Positions 9,060 to 17,812 are shown, counted from the stretch's first letter. The stretch is 64,000 nucleotides of DNA from Paramylibacter kogurei (GCF_002742285.1 NZ_MDGM01000012.1:434001-498000); one strand, 5' to 3'. Notes: a model not told the origin generated them from the sequence alone. Program-made: numbers and translations.

Positions 9060-9386
9060 ATGCTAATCCTAACCTGCCCAAATTGCGGTATCGCCGCGGA
9101 TGAAACCGAACTTCACGCCGATGGTCAGGCGCATATCACGCGCCATGGCGCAGGGGCATCTGATGATGATCTGGAAGAATATCTGTTCATGCGCAACAAC
9201 CCAAAAGGTGTGCATTTTGAACGTTGGCGCCATGTTTATGGCTGTGGCAAATGGTTTCACGCCGCACGTTGCACCATGACGCTAGAGGTGTTTGGCACAT
9301 ACCCCGCGCAAACCTTGGAACCACCCAAAGATTTGGTTGCCAAGATCAAGAAAAAACGCCCCGATTGGGAAGGGTTTGTAAAATGA
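9060..9386 (+). CDS. soxD: Sarcosine oxidase delta subunit
   Basis: A small zinc-containing subunit of heterotetrameric sarcosine oxidase. The ligands expected from the solved enzymes are present: Cys6 and Cys9 in CPNCG, and His58 and Cys62 in RHVYGCGKWF. At 108 residues it is normal. The gap from soxB is 43 bases and its stop overlaps the soxA start (ATGA). Confidence 0.94.
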   Translation: MLILTCPNCGIAADETELHADGQAHITRHGAGASDDDLEEYLFMRNNPKGVHFERWRHVYGCGKWFHAARCTMTLEVFGTYPAQTLEPPKDLVAKIKKKRPDWEGFVK

Positions 9387-12300
9387 GCACACGCATTCAA
9401 ACAGGTGGCCGCCATCTGGATCGTTCCAAACAGGTGCATTTTAATTGGGCTGGCAAACAGCTTACGGGATATGGCGGTGATACATTGGCATCGGCGCTGC
9501 TCGCCAATGGTGAATTGCTGGTCGGGCGTAGCTTTAAATACCACCGCGCACGTGGATTGATCGCATCAGGTGCAGAGGAACCAAATGCGCTGGTCGGTCT
9601 GGGAACGGGTGCAAAATTTGAACCCAACCAACGCGCCACCACGACCGAGCTGTTTGATGGGTTGGTCGCAAAACCCCAAAATGCATGGCCAAGCCTTGCG
9701 TTTGATGTGGGTGCGATCAACAAAATGATGTCGCGGTTTTTTCCTGCTGGATTTTATTACAAAACCTTCATCCATCCGCGATTTGCGTGGAAACATCTGT
9801 TTGAACCGATCATCCGCAAGGCGGCGGGGCTGGGTGCGGCACCTACCGAAAAAGATGTGGATCGATACGAATATTTCTACGCCCATGTTGATGTTTTAAT
9901 CATCGGTGGCGGCATTGCGGGGCTGGCATCTGCATTGGCGGCGGGGCAGGCGGGTGCGTCTGTTTTGCTGGTGGAACAAACCGCGCATTTTGGTGGTCGC
10001 GCCGTGGTGGATGGCGTTGATATTGATGATGAACCCGCCGAAATCTGGGTTGAAGAAACCCTTGCAGCCTTGCGCGAAATGCCCAATGTCACCATCCGAA
10101 ATCGCACGATGGGTGCGGGTGTTTACGATCATGGCTATGCAACCGTTTATGAACGGATCAATGATCATTTGCCCGAAATGATCACTGATCATGCGCCAAA
10201 CATGGATGCACCGCGCCATCGTTTGTGGCGGGTGCGTGCGGGGCGTATTGTTACCGCAACAGGTGCGATTGAACGCCCGCTGTCATTTGCGGGAAATGAT
10301 ATTCCCGGTGTGATGTTGGCGGGGGCTGTGCGTGATTATCTGGTGAATTATGGCGCATCCGTTGGTGATCGTGTGGTGATTGCCACCAATAATGACGATG
10401 CCTATCGCAGCGCGATTGCGCTGGTCGAGGCGGGATTGGACGTGCCCGTGATTTTGGATGCACGCACAACAGCGGATGGCGAATTACCAACGCTAGCGCG
10501 CGAAATCGGCATTCGTGTGGAAACCGGCAAGGCGATTTCATCGGTGAAGGGCAACAAACACGTCACGGGCGTTGGCATCTGTTCGCAAGCGGGTGAGGGT
10601 GCAGAGCTAGAAGAAATCAAATGCGACGCGGTTGCCATGTCGGGTGGTTGGTCGCCCGTGGTGCATCTGTGGTCACATTGCGGTGGCAAGTTGAATTGGG
10701 ACGCGGATCAATCCATGTTCCGCCCCGATCCAAACCGTCCACCGCTTGGCTATGATGGCGCTGGGTTTGTGCATGTTGCAGGCACGGCGAATGGGTATCT
10801 TGATGCGGCCGGCGTGATGGAAGATGCAATCAAAATCGGCAAACTGGCCGCCAAGGAAACAGGGCATAAACCCAAGGCAACCAAAGTGCCAAGCACCTTT
10901 AGCGCGCCTGAAAACCCGATTGAACCCATCTGGCAAATGCCCCAAGGCATGAGCCGCAAATTACAGATGAAAACCTTCCTTGATTATCAGAATGATGTGA
11001 AAGTGTCCGATGTACGCTTGGCCGCGCAAGAGGGTTATCAATCTGTGGAACACACCAAACGATACACGACACTTGGCATGGCAACGGATCAGGGAAAATT
11101 GTCCAATATCAACGGCTTGGCGATTTTGGCGGATAGTTTAAACGCCGAAATTCCCGCCGTGGGCACCACCACATTCCGCCCACCGTATCAGCCCATTTCA
11201 ATGGGTGCGATTGCAGGGGATGCACGTGGCGAATTGTTCAAACCCATCCGCCAGAGCCCGATGCATCATTGGATCGATACCAATGGTGGATTCTGGGAAC
11301 CCGTCGCCGATTGGCGCCGCCCGTATTGTTTCCAACAGAACGGCGAAAGCGTTGGTGATGCGGTCACACGCGAAATTCTGAACACGCGCCAAAATGTTGG
11401 CCTGTTGGATGCATCCACCCTTGGCAAAATCATTGTGAAGGGTCCCGATGCGGGTAAATTCTTGGACATGATGTACACAAATATGATGTCCACGCTCAAG
11501 GTCGGGCGCTGTCGTTATGGATTGATGTGCACCGAAAACGGATTTTTGTCTGATGACGGCGTGGTTGCACGCATTGATGATGAAACATTCCTGTGTCACA
11601 CCACATCTGGCGGGTCTGATCGCATTCATGCCTGGATGGAAGAATGGCTTCAAACCGAATGGTGGGATTGGAACGTTTACACCGCCAATGTCACCGAACA
11701 ATACGCACAAATCGCCGTTGTTGGCCCCAATGCGCGCAAAGTGTTGGAAAAAATTGGCGGTATGGATGTCAGCGCGGATGCATTGCCATTCATGGCGTTT
11801 AAGGATGGCGAGTTGGGTGGGATCAAGGCTCGCCCATACCGCATCTCTTTCTCTGGTGAATTGTCATACGAAATCGCCGTACCCGCATCACAGGGACAGG
11901 CATTTTGGGATATGTGCATGGAGGCGGGCGCCGAATTTGGCATTCAGCCATACGGCACCGAATGTTTGCACGTGATGCGTGCAGAAAAAGGGTTCATTAT
12001 GATTGGCGATGAAACCGATGGCACGGTGATCCCACAGGATTTAGGGCTGTCATGGGCCGTATCCAAGAAAAAGGATGATTTCCTTGGCAAACGCGCCCAA
12101 CAGCGCAGCCATATGGTTGATCCAAAACGCTGGCGTTTGGTCGGATTGAAATCGGTGGAGCCAAATGAAGTGATCCCCGATGGGGCCTATGCCATTGATG
12201 GCACGGTGCGCGACAATGGAGTGAAACATATGATCGGGCGTATCACATCCAGCTATTTTTCACCCACGTTGAACCATGCAATCGCGATGGGGCTGGTCGA

Positions 12301-12421
12301 AAACGGGCCAGAGCGCATGGGCGATATCATTGATTTCCCCACCACCGATGGGCGGGTGATAAAGGCGGAAATCTGTGATCCAGTTTTCCTTGATCCAGAA
12401 GGGACACGTCAAAATGTCTAA
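9383..12421 (+). CDS. soxA: Sarcosine oxidase alpha subunit
   Basis: A 1012-residue subunit with three regions: an N-terminal ferredoxin-like fold without cluster cysteines (KYHRARGLIASGAEEPN), a central NAD-binding domain with VLIIGGGIAGLASALAAGQA (about residues 172-191), and a C-terminal aminomethyltransferase (GcvT-like) domain that binds tetrahydrofolate (FSGELSYEIAVPASQG, YGTECLHVMRAEKGF). The frame is open upstream to 9224, but the ATG at 9383 overlaps the soxD stop and gives the standard N terminus MSTRIQTGG. It overlaps soxG by 8 bases. Confidence 0.95.
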   Translation: MSTRIQTGGRHLDRSKQVHFNWAGKQLTGYGGDTLASALLANGELLVGRSFKYHRARGLIASGAEEPNALVGLGTGAKFEPNQRATTTELFDGLVAKPQNAWPSLAFDVGAINKMMSRFFPAGFYYKTFIHPRFAWKHLFEPIIRKAAGLGAAPTEKDVDRYEYFYAHVDVLIIGGGIAGLASALAAGQAGASVLLVEQTAHFGGRAVVDGVDIDDEPAEIWVEETLAALREMPNVTIRNRTMGAGVYDHGYATVYERINDHLPEMITDHAPNMDAPRHRLWRVRAGRIVTATGAIERPLSFAGNDIPGVMLAGAVRDYLVNYGASVGDRVVIATNNDDAYRSAIALVEAGLDVPVILDARTTADGELPTLAREIGIRVETGKAISSVKGNKHVTGVGICSQAGEGAELEEIKCDAVAMSGGWSPVVHLWSHCGGKLNWDADQSMFRPDPNRPPLGYDGAGFVHVAGTANGYLDAAGVMEDAIKIGKLAAKETGHKPKATKVPSTFSAPENPIEPIWQMPQGMSRKLQMKTFLDYQNDVKVSDVRLAAQEGYQSVEHTKRYTTLGMATDQGKLSNINGLAILADSLNAEIPAVGTTTFRPPYQPISMGAIAGDARGELFKPIRQSPMHHWIDTNGGFWEPVADWRRPYCFQQNGESVGDAVTREILNTRQNVGLLDASTLGKIIVKGPDAGKFLDMMYTNMMSTLKVGRCRYGLMCTENGFLSDDGVVARIDDETFLCHTTSGGSDRIHAWMEEWLQTEWWDWNVYTANVTEQYAQIAVVGPNARKVLEKIGGMDVSADALPFMAFKDGELGGIKARPYRISFSGELSYEIAVPASQGQAFWDMCMEAGAEFGIQPYGTECLHVMRAEKGFIMIGDETDGTVIPQDLGLSWAVSKKKDDFLGKRAQQRSHMVDPKRWRLVGLKSVEPNEVIPDGAYAIDGTVRDNGVKHMIGRITSSYFSPTLNHAIAMGLVENGPERMGDIIDFPTTDGRVIKAEICDPVFLDPEGTRQNV

Positions 12422-12992
12422 TGCAGTAACGGCGCTGAATGGCGCGAAATATAGCGGCTTGATCGACATTGCCGATGCCGGGTTGATGGGCATGATTACC
12501 CTGCGCGGTGATCTGGCGTCCGCTGCAATGGCCAAAGTTGTGAAATCCATCACGGGTGCAAAAATGCCCAAACCACGCGGTGTTGAAATCGCGGGTAAGG
12601 GTTCGGTTGCATGGATGTCACCTGATGAATTGCTGATCATGATTGATTACGCCTATGCAGACAGCGCTGTGGCAAAGATTTCATCGGCACTGGCAGGTGA
12701 ACATCATCTGGCGGTGAATGTATCCGATGCGCGCGCGGTGTTTGATCTGTCGGGCGATGAATTGCGCGACGTTTTGGCCAAAGGCAGCCCAAGCAATCTA
12801 AACCCCGATTCATTACCAATTGGTGAAATGCGCCGCACACGTTTGGGGCAATTGGCGGTGGCATTCTGGTTCACAGATGATTCATCTGCAAAACTGGTGT
12901 GTTTTCGTTCTGTGGGCGATCATGTCTTTAAATGGCTGTCAAATGCAGCAAAACCCGAAAGTTCGCCTAATTTCTATTCTGCTATGCGTTGA
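12414..12992 (+). CDS. soxG: Sarcosine oxidase gamma subunit
   Basis: A 192-residue protein of the SoxG family with GcvT-like features (LRGDLASAAMAKVVKSITG, the segment VAWMSPDELLIM, and WFTDDSSAKLVCFRSVGDH near the C terminus). The start at 12414 lies inside the end of soxA, consistent with coupled translation in the soxBDAG operon. The gamma subunit has a structural role in the tetramer. No purU, folD or glyA gene for one-carbon processing is adjacent. Confidence 0.92.
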   Translation: MSNAVTALNGAKYSGLIDIADAGLMGMITLRGDLASAAMAKVVKSITGAKMPKPRGVEIAGKGSVAWMSPDELLIMIDYAYADSAVAKISSALAGEHHLAVNVSDARAVFDLSGDELRDVLAKGSPSNLNPDSLPIGEMRRTRLGQLAVAFWFTDDSSAKLVCFRSVGDHVFKWLSNAAKPESSPNFYSAMR

Positions 12993-13055
12993 AGTGACGC
13001 TAGGTTATGCGCCTGATGCATAGCGGTTTTGAATATTTATCGGATGTAAACGGCG

Positions 13056-13102
13056 TCAAAGGCTTCTAAGTTTGTACCAAGCAGACAGAAAGGAGCCTTT
13101 GA
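13056..13102 (+). promoter_or_regulatory. Hairpin that buries the ribosome binding site of the next small gene
   Basis: TCAAAGGCTTCT (13056-13067) pairs with AGGAGCCTTTGA (13091-13102) along 12 consecutive positions with one G-U wobble and a 23-base loop. The 3' arm contains the Shine-Dalgarno AGGAG, and the ATG follows at 13104. In the mRNA the ribosome site would be fully double-stranded, as in RNA thermometers or sRNA/protein-activated leaders. The pairing is directly seen; the regulatory role is inferred. Confidence 0.6.
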
Positions 13103-13103
13103 A

Positions 13104-13283
13104 ATGGCACAGTCTTTGACAAAAATCGATAGTTCAGATCTTGAATATATGGACATCTTTGCGATTGAACGCGCAGCGGCGGAAATGCGTGCTGACGCTG
13201 TTCGCAACGGTTTTGTTGCAATGAAAACATGGTTGAAAAGCTTTGACCTGTCTTTCTTGCCAACATCGCGCAACGCACATTAA
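13104..13283 (+). CDS. Small protein of 59 residues, unknown function
   Basis: A short gene with an excellent ribosome site (AAAGGAG) and its own terminator. The product begins MAQSLTKIDSSDLEYMDIF and has an amphipathic middle (AIERAAAEMRADAVRNGF) followed by a Trp-containing basic-hydrophobic helix (KTWLKSFDLSFL). The pattern IERAAAEMRADA resembles small Rhodobacteraceae proteins of the RSP_7527 type, but that match is from memory and weak. No signal peptide is evident. It is expressed separately from soxG and from the methyltransferase, and its translation is probably controlled by the hairpin at 13056-13102. Confidence 0.7.
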   Translation: MAQSLTKIDSSDLEYMDIFAIERAAAEMRADAVRNGFVAMKTWLKSFDLSFLPTSRNAH

Positions 13284-13306
13284 TCACGCGTTAAGCTGAT
13301 TATTTG

Positions 13307-13333
13307 AAAGGGGCGCATCAACGCCCCTTTTTC
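13307..13333 (+). terminator. Intrinsic terminator of the 59-codon gene
   Basis: AAAGGGGCG (13307-13315) pairs with CGCCCCTTT (13322-13330) around the loop CATCAA and runs into a T tract (TTTTTC). This is a textbook rho-independent terminator 24 bases after the small gene stop, and it insulates the methyltransferase gene. Confidence 0.92.
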
Positions 13334-13362
13334 TTTGGCTGCGAACAGGCTAAAGCGGGCGC

Positions 13363-14559
13363 ATGACAGATATTTCATTGCCGATTGTGCGTATGCGCCC
13401 CAACAAATCGCCCCAGCGGGTGCGGTTTGGTTTCCCGTGGATTTATAATGACGAGCTGGTCTTGGATCGCCGTGCCAAAAACATCCCAGCGGGTGAATTG
13501 GTTTTGGTTCAGGATAATGATCGTCGCCCCGTTGCGATTTGTGCGTTTAACGCCAATTCCAAAATCACCGCGCGTGTTTTGGCGCTGGGCGATACGCTCA
13601 CGCTCGATCAAGACTGGTTTGCGCAAAAAATGCGATACGCCGCCGCATATCGCGATCGGATGTTTGATAAACCGTTTTATCGCCTGTTCCATGCGGAATC
13701 TGACGGTATGCCCGGAGTGATTATTGATCGTTTTGGCGATGCATTCGTGGTGCAACCCAATGCGGCGTGGGCAGATATGCGCATGGATATGATTGCCGCT
13801 GCGTTGCGCGATGTGTTTGATGCCGCCGTGATCGTGAAAAACGCCACAGGGCGCGCGCGTGGATTAGAAGGGCTGAACGAAGATTCCGCTCTGTTACACG
13901 GCGCAATTGATGCACCTATCCCAACCCCGATGAACAACGCCACCTATATGGCCGATCTGTTGGGCGGGCAAAAAACCGGCTTGTTTTACGACCAACGCCC
14001 CAATCATGCATTTGCGGCAAACCTTGCCAAAGATTGCGATGTTTTGGATGTGTTTAGCCATGTTGGCGGGTTTTCATTGGCCGCCTTGGCCGCGGGTGCA
14101 AAATCCGCATTGGCGGTCGATGCATCCACGCCTGCGTTGGAATTGGCAACTGCGGGTGCGAATGCATCAGGGCATGGTGATCGATTTTCGACAGAGCGCG
14201 GCGATGCATTTGATGTGATGGACGGTTTGGCCAAGGATGGGCGCCAATTTGATGTGGTGGTTTGTGATCCCCCTGCATTTGCGCCTGCGAAACCGGCACT
14301 AGACAAAGGTTTGCGTGCCTATGAACGCGTTGCGCGGATGGGTGCAGCCTTGGTCAAACCGGGTGGTTTTTTGGTGCTGTGTTCCTGTTCACACGCGGCT
14401 GATTTGGCCAAATTTCGCACCGCCAGTTTGCGCGGCATGGGCAAATCAGGGCGCAGCGGTCAGATCATTCACACCGGCGGGGCAGGAGCCGATCATCCCG
14501 TTCATCCCCATCTGGCAGAAAGCAGCTATCTTAAATCCCTATTCCTGCGGTTAAACTGA
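13363..14559 (+). CDS. Class I rRNA methyltransferase of the RlmI family
   Basis: A 398-residue enzyme with an N-terminal PUA-like RNA-binding domain (RVRFGFPWIYNDEL) and a C-terminal SAM-dependent methyltransferase domain. The SAM site reads VLDVFSHVGGFSLAALAAGA (about residues 227-246), the catalytic loop is VVCDPPAFAPAK (about 299-310) and the Cys of CSCSHA follows. This is the layout of RlmI, which makes 5-methylcytidine in 23S rRNA. The target base in this organism is inferred. The stop codon TGA overlaps the start of the PIN gene. Confidence 0.88.
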   Translation: MTDISLPIVRMRPNKSPQRVRFGFPWIYNDELVLDRRAKNIPAGELVLVQDNDRRPVAICAFNANSKITARVLALGDTLTLDQDWFAQKMRYAAAYRDRMFDKPFYRLFHAESDGMPGVIIDRFGDAFVVQPNAAWADMRMDMIAAALRDVFDAAVIVKNATGRARGLEGLNEDSALLHGAIDAPIPTPMNNATYMADLLGGQKTGLFYDQRPNHAFAANLAKDCDVLDVFSHVGGFSLAALAAGAKSALAVDASTPALELATAGANASGHGDRFSTERGDAFDVMDGLAKDGRQFDVVVCDPPAFAPAKPALDKGLRAYERVARMGAALVKPGGFLVLCSCSHAADLAKFRTASLRGMGKSGRSGQIIHTGGAGADHPVHPHLAESSYLKSLFLRLN

Positions 14560-15110
14560 TGCGGATGGTGTTGGATGCTTGTGTTTTGTATCCAACGGTG
14601 ATGCGCGAGGTGTTGTTGGGCGCGGCATCAGCGGGTTTATTCACCCCGCTCTGGTCGCGTCGTATCATTGGCGAATGGAATCGTGCAGCGGTGCGAAATG
14701 GGGATGACATCGGCGCATCTGCGGGTGTTGAAATCGCGCTGTTGGGTGCAAATTGGCCCGATGCCAGTGTGGCGATTGATGAAATTGCACCCGATGATAT
14801 CTGGCTGCCTGATCCAAATGATGTGCATGTGTTACAAGCGGCCATTGCGGGTGGGGCAGATGCCATCATCACCGCCAATATCAAGGATTTTCCAACGCGG
14901 GTTTTATCAAACCACGGCATTTTGCGCCGTGATCCCGATGGGTTTTTGTTGGAACTGGCACAGGATCACCCAACGAAAATGGATGGGGTCGTGCGCGAAG
15001 TTTTGGCACGTGCCAATACAATTTCTGGCGAAGATCAGGATTTGCGCAAATTATTGAAACGCACGCGATTGCCACGGCTGGCCAAATATATGGCGGCGCG
15101 GATCAGCTAA
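14559..15110 (+). CDS. PIN domain protein (RSP_2648-like)
   Basis: A 183-residue protein with the PIN nuclease acidic residues: Asp in MVLDACVLYP, Glu in RIIGEWNRA, Asp residues in LPDPNDVHVLQAA and TANIKDFP. PIN domains are metal-dependent RNases, often toxins, but there is no antitoxin-like gene beside it. Instead it overlaps by one base with an rRNA methyltransferase, suggesting an RNA-processing role or a chromosomal housekeeping PIN protein. The tail of about 60 residues after the PIN core is polar. It overlaps the M48 peptidase gene by 8 bases tail to tail. Confidence 0.8.
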   Translation: MRMVLDACVLYPTVMREVLLGAASAGLFTPLWSRRIIGEWNRAAVRNGDDIGASAGVEIALLGANWPDASVAIDEIAPDDIWLPDPNDVHVLQAAIAGGADAIITANIKDFPTRVLSNHGILRRDPDGFLLELAQDHPTKMDGVVREVLARANTISGEDQDLRKLLKRTRLPRLAKYMAARIS

Positions 15111-15792
15111 TCCCGTTTTCCCACGACGCTTCGTTTTTTTCGATGGCGGCGATACGCTCGGATGTTTTGGGATGGCTTGCCATCCAAGCCAAGGGTCGCC
15201 CACCCGCGCCCGTCAATTTATCCAACTTTAAAAACAGGCTTTTTTGTCCCGCCGTGCCAATGCCCGCCTTGGTGAGCAGGGCAGATGCATATTGATCCGC
15301 CTCATATTCATCACTGCGCGACAGGCGTGCGGCCAACAGAGCCGTGAGCATATTTGCGATATAAACACCGATCCCTGGTAAAAACCGCCCCAGCACCATG
15401 ATAATCACCATGCGCAGCGCATTTTGCCCCGAAAAATCAATCATACGGCGGCGTGAATGGCCCAATGCCACATGGCCCAGTTCATGGGCGATCACACTGG
15501 CAAGCTCATCCGCGCTGACCTCGCCATCTTTGTATTTTTGGAAAAAACCACGGGTGATGAAAATACGCCCATCGGGGGCCGCCAGCCCATTGATCGGATC
15601 GATTTCATAGATATGCACCTTGATGCGATGCAGACCAATCGCATCGGCCATGCGTTTGGTCATATCGCTCAATTCTGGATCATCCAACAGCGTTGAATGT
15701 TCATCCAAATCGGCACGCAATCGGCGCGACGAAAAGAAATACATCAATAGACCATACAGCACGGCCAATAATATCGGTGTGAATTTTATCAT
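15103..15792 (-). CDS. M48 family membrane-anchored metalloprotease
   Basis: A 229-residue zinc peptidase. One N-terminal transmembrane segment (residues 4-20) is followed by the M48 domain with HELGH at 103-107 and the third zinc ligand Glu in EADQYA near 164, plus a hydrophobic segment (about 128-155). It resembles HtpX/Oma1-like proteases that act in envelope quality control, but is shorter than HtpX. It lies downstream of three same-strand genes and may be part of their transcript. Confidence 0.87.
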   Translation of the reverse strand: MIKFTPILLAVLYGLLMYFFSSRRLRADLDEHSTLLDDPELSDMTKRMADAIGLHRIKVHIYEIDPINGLAAPDGRIFITRGFFQKYKDGEVSADELASVIAHELGHVALGHSRRRMIDFSGQNALRMVIIMVLGRFLPGIGVYIANMLTALLAARLSRSDEYEADQYASALLTKAGIGTAGQKSLFLKLDKLTGAGGRPLAWMASHPKTSERIAAIEKNEASWENGIS

Positions 15793-15849
15793 GCTATGAA
15801 TATGGGGTGGCGTGTGGTGCGGAGCAAGATGTTTGCGAACACTTGCGCG

Positions 15850-16026
15850 TTATGTGCGCACGGCCAACCAGCCCAAAATAATCGCAATCGCCAATCCGAT
15901 CAGACCAAATGCAATGGCATGACCCGCGGCATATTGCAATTTATCCAAATTGTTCCCGCCGCGTTTGCCTGCACGAACCCAGCCAAGGATCACCCCGATG
16001 ATGGCCGCAATGATTGCTGTGTACAT
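15850..16026 (-). CDS. Small two-helix membrane protein
   Basis: A 58-residue ORF, too short for the usual gene cut-off, starting MYTAIIAAIIGVILGW and ending GLAIAIILGWLAVRT. Two hydrophobic helices flank a short basic loop (RAGKRGGNNLDK). Similar small Rhodobacterales proteins exist next to DUF2927 genes and are sometimes mislabelled apolipoprotein acyltransferase. It starts 17 bases after the DUF2927 gene stop on the same strand. Function unknown. Confidence 0.68.
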   Translation of the reverse strand: MYTAIIAAIIGVILGWVRAGKRGGNNLDKLQYAAGHAIAFGLIGLAIAIILGWLAVRT

Positions 16027-16043
16027 TGAATTGATCCCTTTTG

Positions 16044-17372
16044 TTATTGCGCTGCTGTTTTGGACAAATCAGCGGCCAAGCGCAATAGGTTTGATGCATC
16101 CGTACGATTGCCAAATGCATATTGCCCCCATGCGTTCACCCCTGCGCGTGCATTACGTGCCGCCGCGAAATTACCCGTCGCATCGCCCAATGATGCGCGC
16201 AGCGCCAAAAGTTGCACCAACAGTGTTGCATTTTCATGGCGGCGTGCAGATGCAATTGCGGGTGTCAAAACCGCATCCGCCAGCGTATATTTTTGCGCAG
16301 ATAATGCCAGTGATGCCATTTGCACGCTTGCATGTGCCGTGTGGATGTCATTCTGACCAAATGCGGATTTAAACAGATCATAGGTTTGCGCAAAACCTTG
16401 TGCTGCACCCGATTGTTGATGATCTGCCAGAATATCCGCACGCAGATATTGCGCAAATCCTTGGCGGGTGGGGCCATAACCGAATGAAACGCTGGCGTTG
16501 ACCGCGCTGTTCGCGCTGCGCAAACGCCGCGCCAAATCATTGTTGGGGTTTTGCGCCGTGCGGATATCATTTGCCCATGATTGCGAAGTGGCAGGGCGTG
16601 GATTGCTCATCGCGCTGCGCCCACGTGGGTTAAGCGCCGCCAAGATATTTGGCAAACGCGCTGCAACCTGTGGCAAGGTCATGCCCGATTGCAATTCATC
16701 GCTATAAAGTGCGCGCAGCACCAACATATCAAACGGGGTTAGGATCAGATGGAAATCATCATCGTTAAACACCGAATCCGACAGGTGATATAAATCATTG
16801 AGCGGCCCCAATGCCTGTGCCAATTCTTCGTGCAGGCAATCGCGCATCACTTGTGGTGTGGCATCATCGGGGATCACGATTAACACTTGGTTACGCGTGG
16901 TTTGATTTTCCCAGCGCAAGGCCGGATCGGATCGGCGTTTGCGATATTGTGCGAAACTTTCAACATTGGGTGCGATGAAACACACCTTGTTTTCTACTCC
17001 GCGCATTTGATTGCCGTTGACGATATCAATGTTGATATTTGCACCCGTGGAAACGGCGGCAATATCTATGCCTGCTTCATTACGGATGCGCGCAATCAGA
17101 TTCTGCAAATCTTGGCGCAAAACGCGTGGTGCACTGTTGACAAATCCAACCCGCACGGGCGTTTCGAACCGGGTAAAAACAGGCAAGCGTTGCCCGTTTT
17201 CCAAAGCAAATGACAGATCGATAATATCCGCTGCGATATCAACATTTGATCGCGCAACACCACGGGAATAATTTTGCGCAGCAAAGGATTGCATCCCTGC
17301 GGGTGTGCGCGGCGATGAAACGTTGGCACAGCCCGCCAAAGCCAAGGCCAATATGATGAAAAGCCGTGTCAT
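16044..17372 (-). CDS. DUF2927-type exported lipoprotein
   Basis: A 442-residue protein with a lipoprotein signal (MTRLFIILALALAGC, lipid Cys at 15). The mid part contains CFIAPNVESFAQYRKRR and the segment CLHEELAQALGPLNDLYHLSDSV in two stretches, with an HE-x2-QA-x-G pattern that recalls zinc-binding of a degenerate peptidase; this fits DUF2927 proteins of Rhodobacterales. The C-terminal third is helical and alanine-rich. The start overlaps the GNAT stop (ATGA). Likely periplasmic; role unknown. Confidence 0.78.
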   Translation of the reverse strand: MTRLFIILALALAGCANVSSPRTPAGMQSFAAQNYSRGVARSNVDIAADIIDLSFALENGQRLPVFTRFETPVRVGFVNSAPRVLRQDLQNLIARIRNEAGIDIAAVSTGANINIDIVNGNQMRGVENKVCFIAPNVESFAQYRKRRSDPALRWENQTTRNQVLIVIPDDATPQVMRDCLHEELAQALGPLNDLYHLSDSVFNDDDFHLILTPFDMLVLRALYSDELQSGMTLPQVAARLPNILAALNPRGRSAMSNPRPATSQSWANDIRTAQNPNNDLARRLRSANSAVNASVSFGYGPTRQGFAQYLRADILADHQQSGAAQGFAQTYDLFKSAFGQNDIHTAHASVQMASLALSAQKYTLADAVLTPAIASARRHENATLLVQLLALRASLGDATGNFAAARNARAGVNAWGQYAFGNRTDASNLLRLAADLSKTAAQ

Positions 17373-17812
17373 AAATGAATATCGTATTTCAAAAACGGTG
17401 ATAGATGCGCAACCTTGTCATAAAGGGCGCGCGCATTTGTATTATCCTTCGCGGTGAGCCAATAAACCTGTTTCAACTGATCCGATTTGGCCTGTTCCAC
17501 AACCGCGTTAATCATGGTGCGCCCAACGCCCAAATTGCGCCCATCTGGATGCACATAAAGGTCATTCAGATAACAACGTTTTTCAATGTCCCAAAAGCTG
17601 TGATGATACAGATAATTCACCAAACCAACGGCGCGATCACCATCATATGCAAGCAGGGCAAACATGTCTGTTTCAGGGTTCAAAATCCGCGCCCAAGTGG
17701 TGTCAAAAACCACGTCATCACGCTTGGTTTTGTAAAACATCAAATAATCGCGCCAAAGCCGACGCCAATCTGATTCCACCTCTGGTTGTGCGGGCGTTAA
17801 GGTGACGGTCAT
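17369..17812 (-). CDS. GNAT family N-acetyltransferase
   Basis: A 147-residue acetyltransferase. The acetyl-CoA binding region is CYLNDLYVHPDGRNLGVGR (about residues 80-98) with the motif A signature NLGVGRTMI, and motif B is YWLTAKDNTNARALYDKV. Substrate unknown. The ATG at 17812 is preceded by AGGA; an in-frame ATG at 17842 has no such site and was not chosen. The stop overlaps the start of the DUF2927 lipoprotein, so the two are coupled. Confidence 0.87.
   Translation of the reverse strand: MTVTLTPAQPEVESDWRRLWRDYLMFYKTKRDDVVFDTTWARILNPETDMFALLAYDGDRAVGLVNYLYHHSFWDIEKRCYLNDLYVHPDGRNLGVGRTMINAVVEQAKSDQLKQVYWLTAKDNTNARALYDKVAHLSPFLKYDIHL

Noticed and set aside
9224..9382. Extended N terminus of SoxA
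   Set aside because: It lies wholly inside soxD in another frame; the ATG at 9383 overlaps the soxD stop and matches the family.
12981..13024. GCTATGC/GCATAGC pairing as a soxG terminator
   Set aside because: The loop is about 30 bases, the stem overlaps the soxG coding end, and there is no T tract.
13280..13294. TTAA-N7-TTAA, an exact CtrA-type box
   Set aside because: It spans the stop codon of the 59-codon gene and lies before that gene's terminator, not at a promoter; such AT motifs arise by chance.
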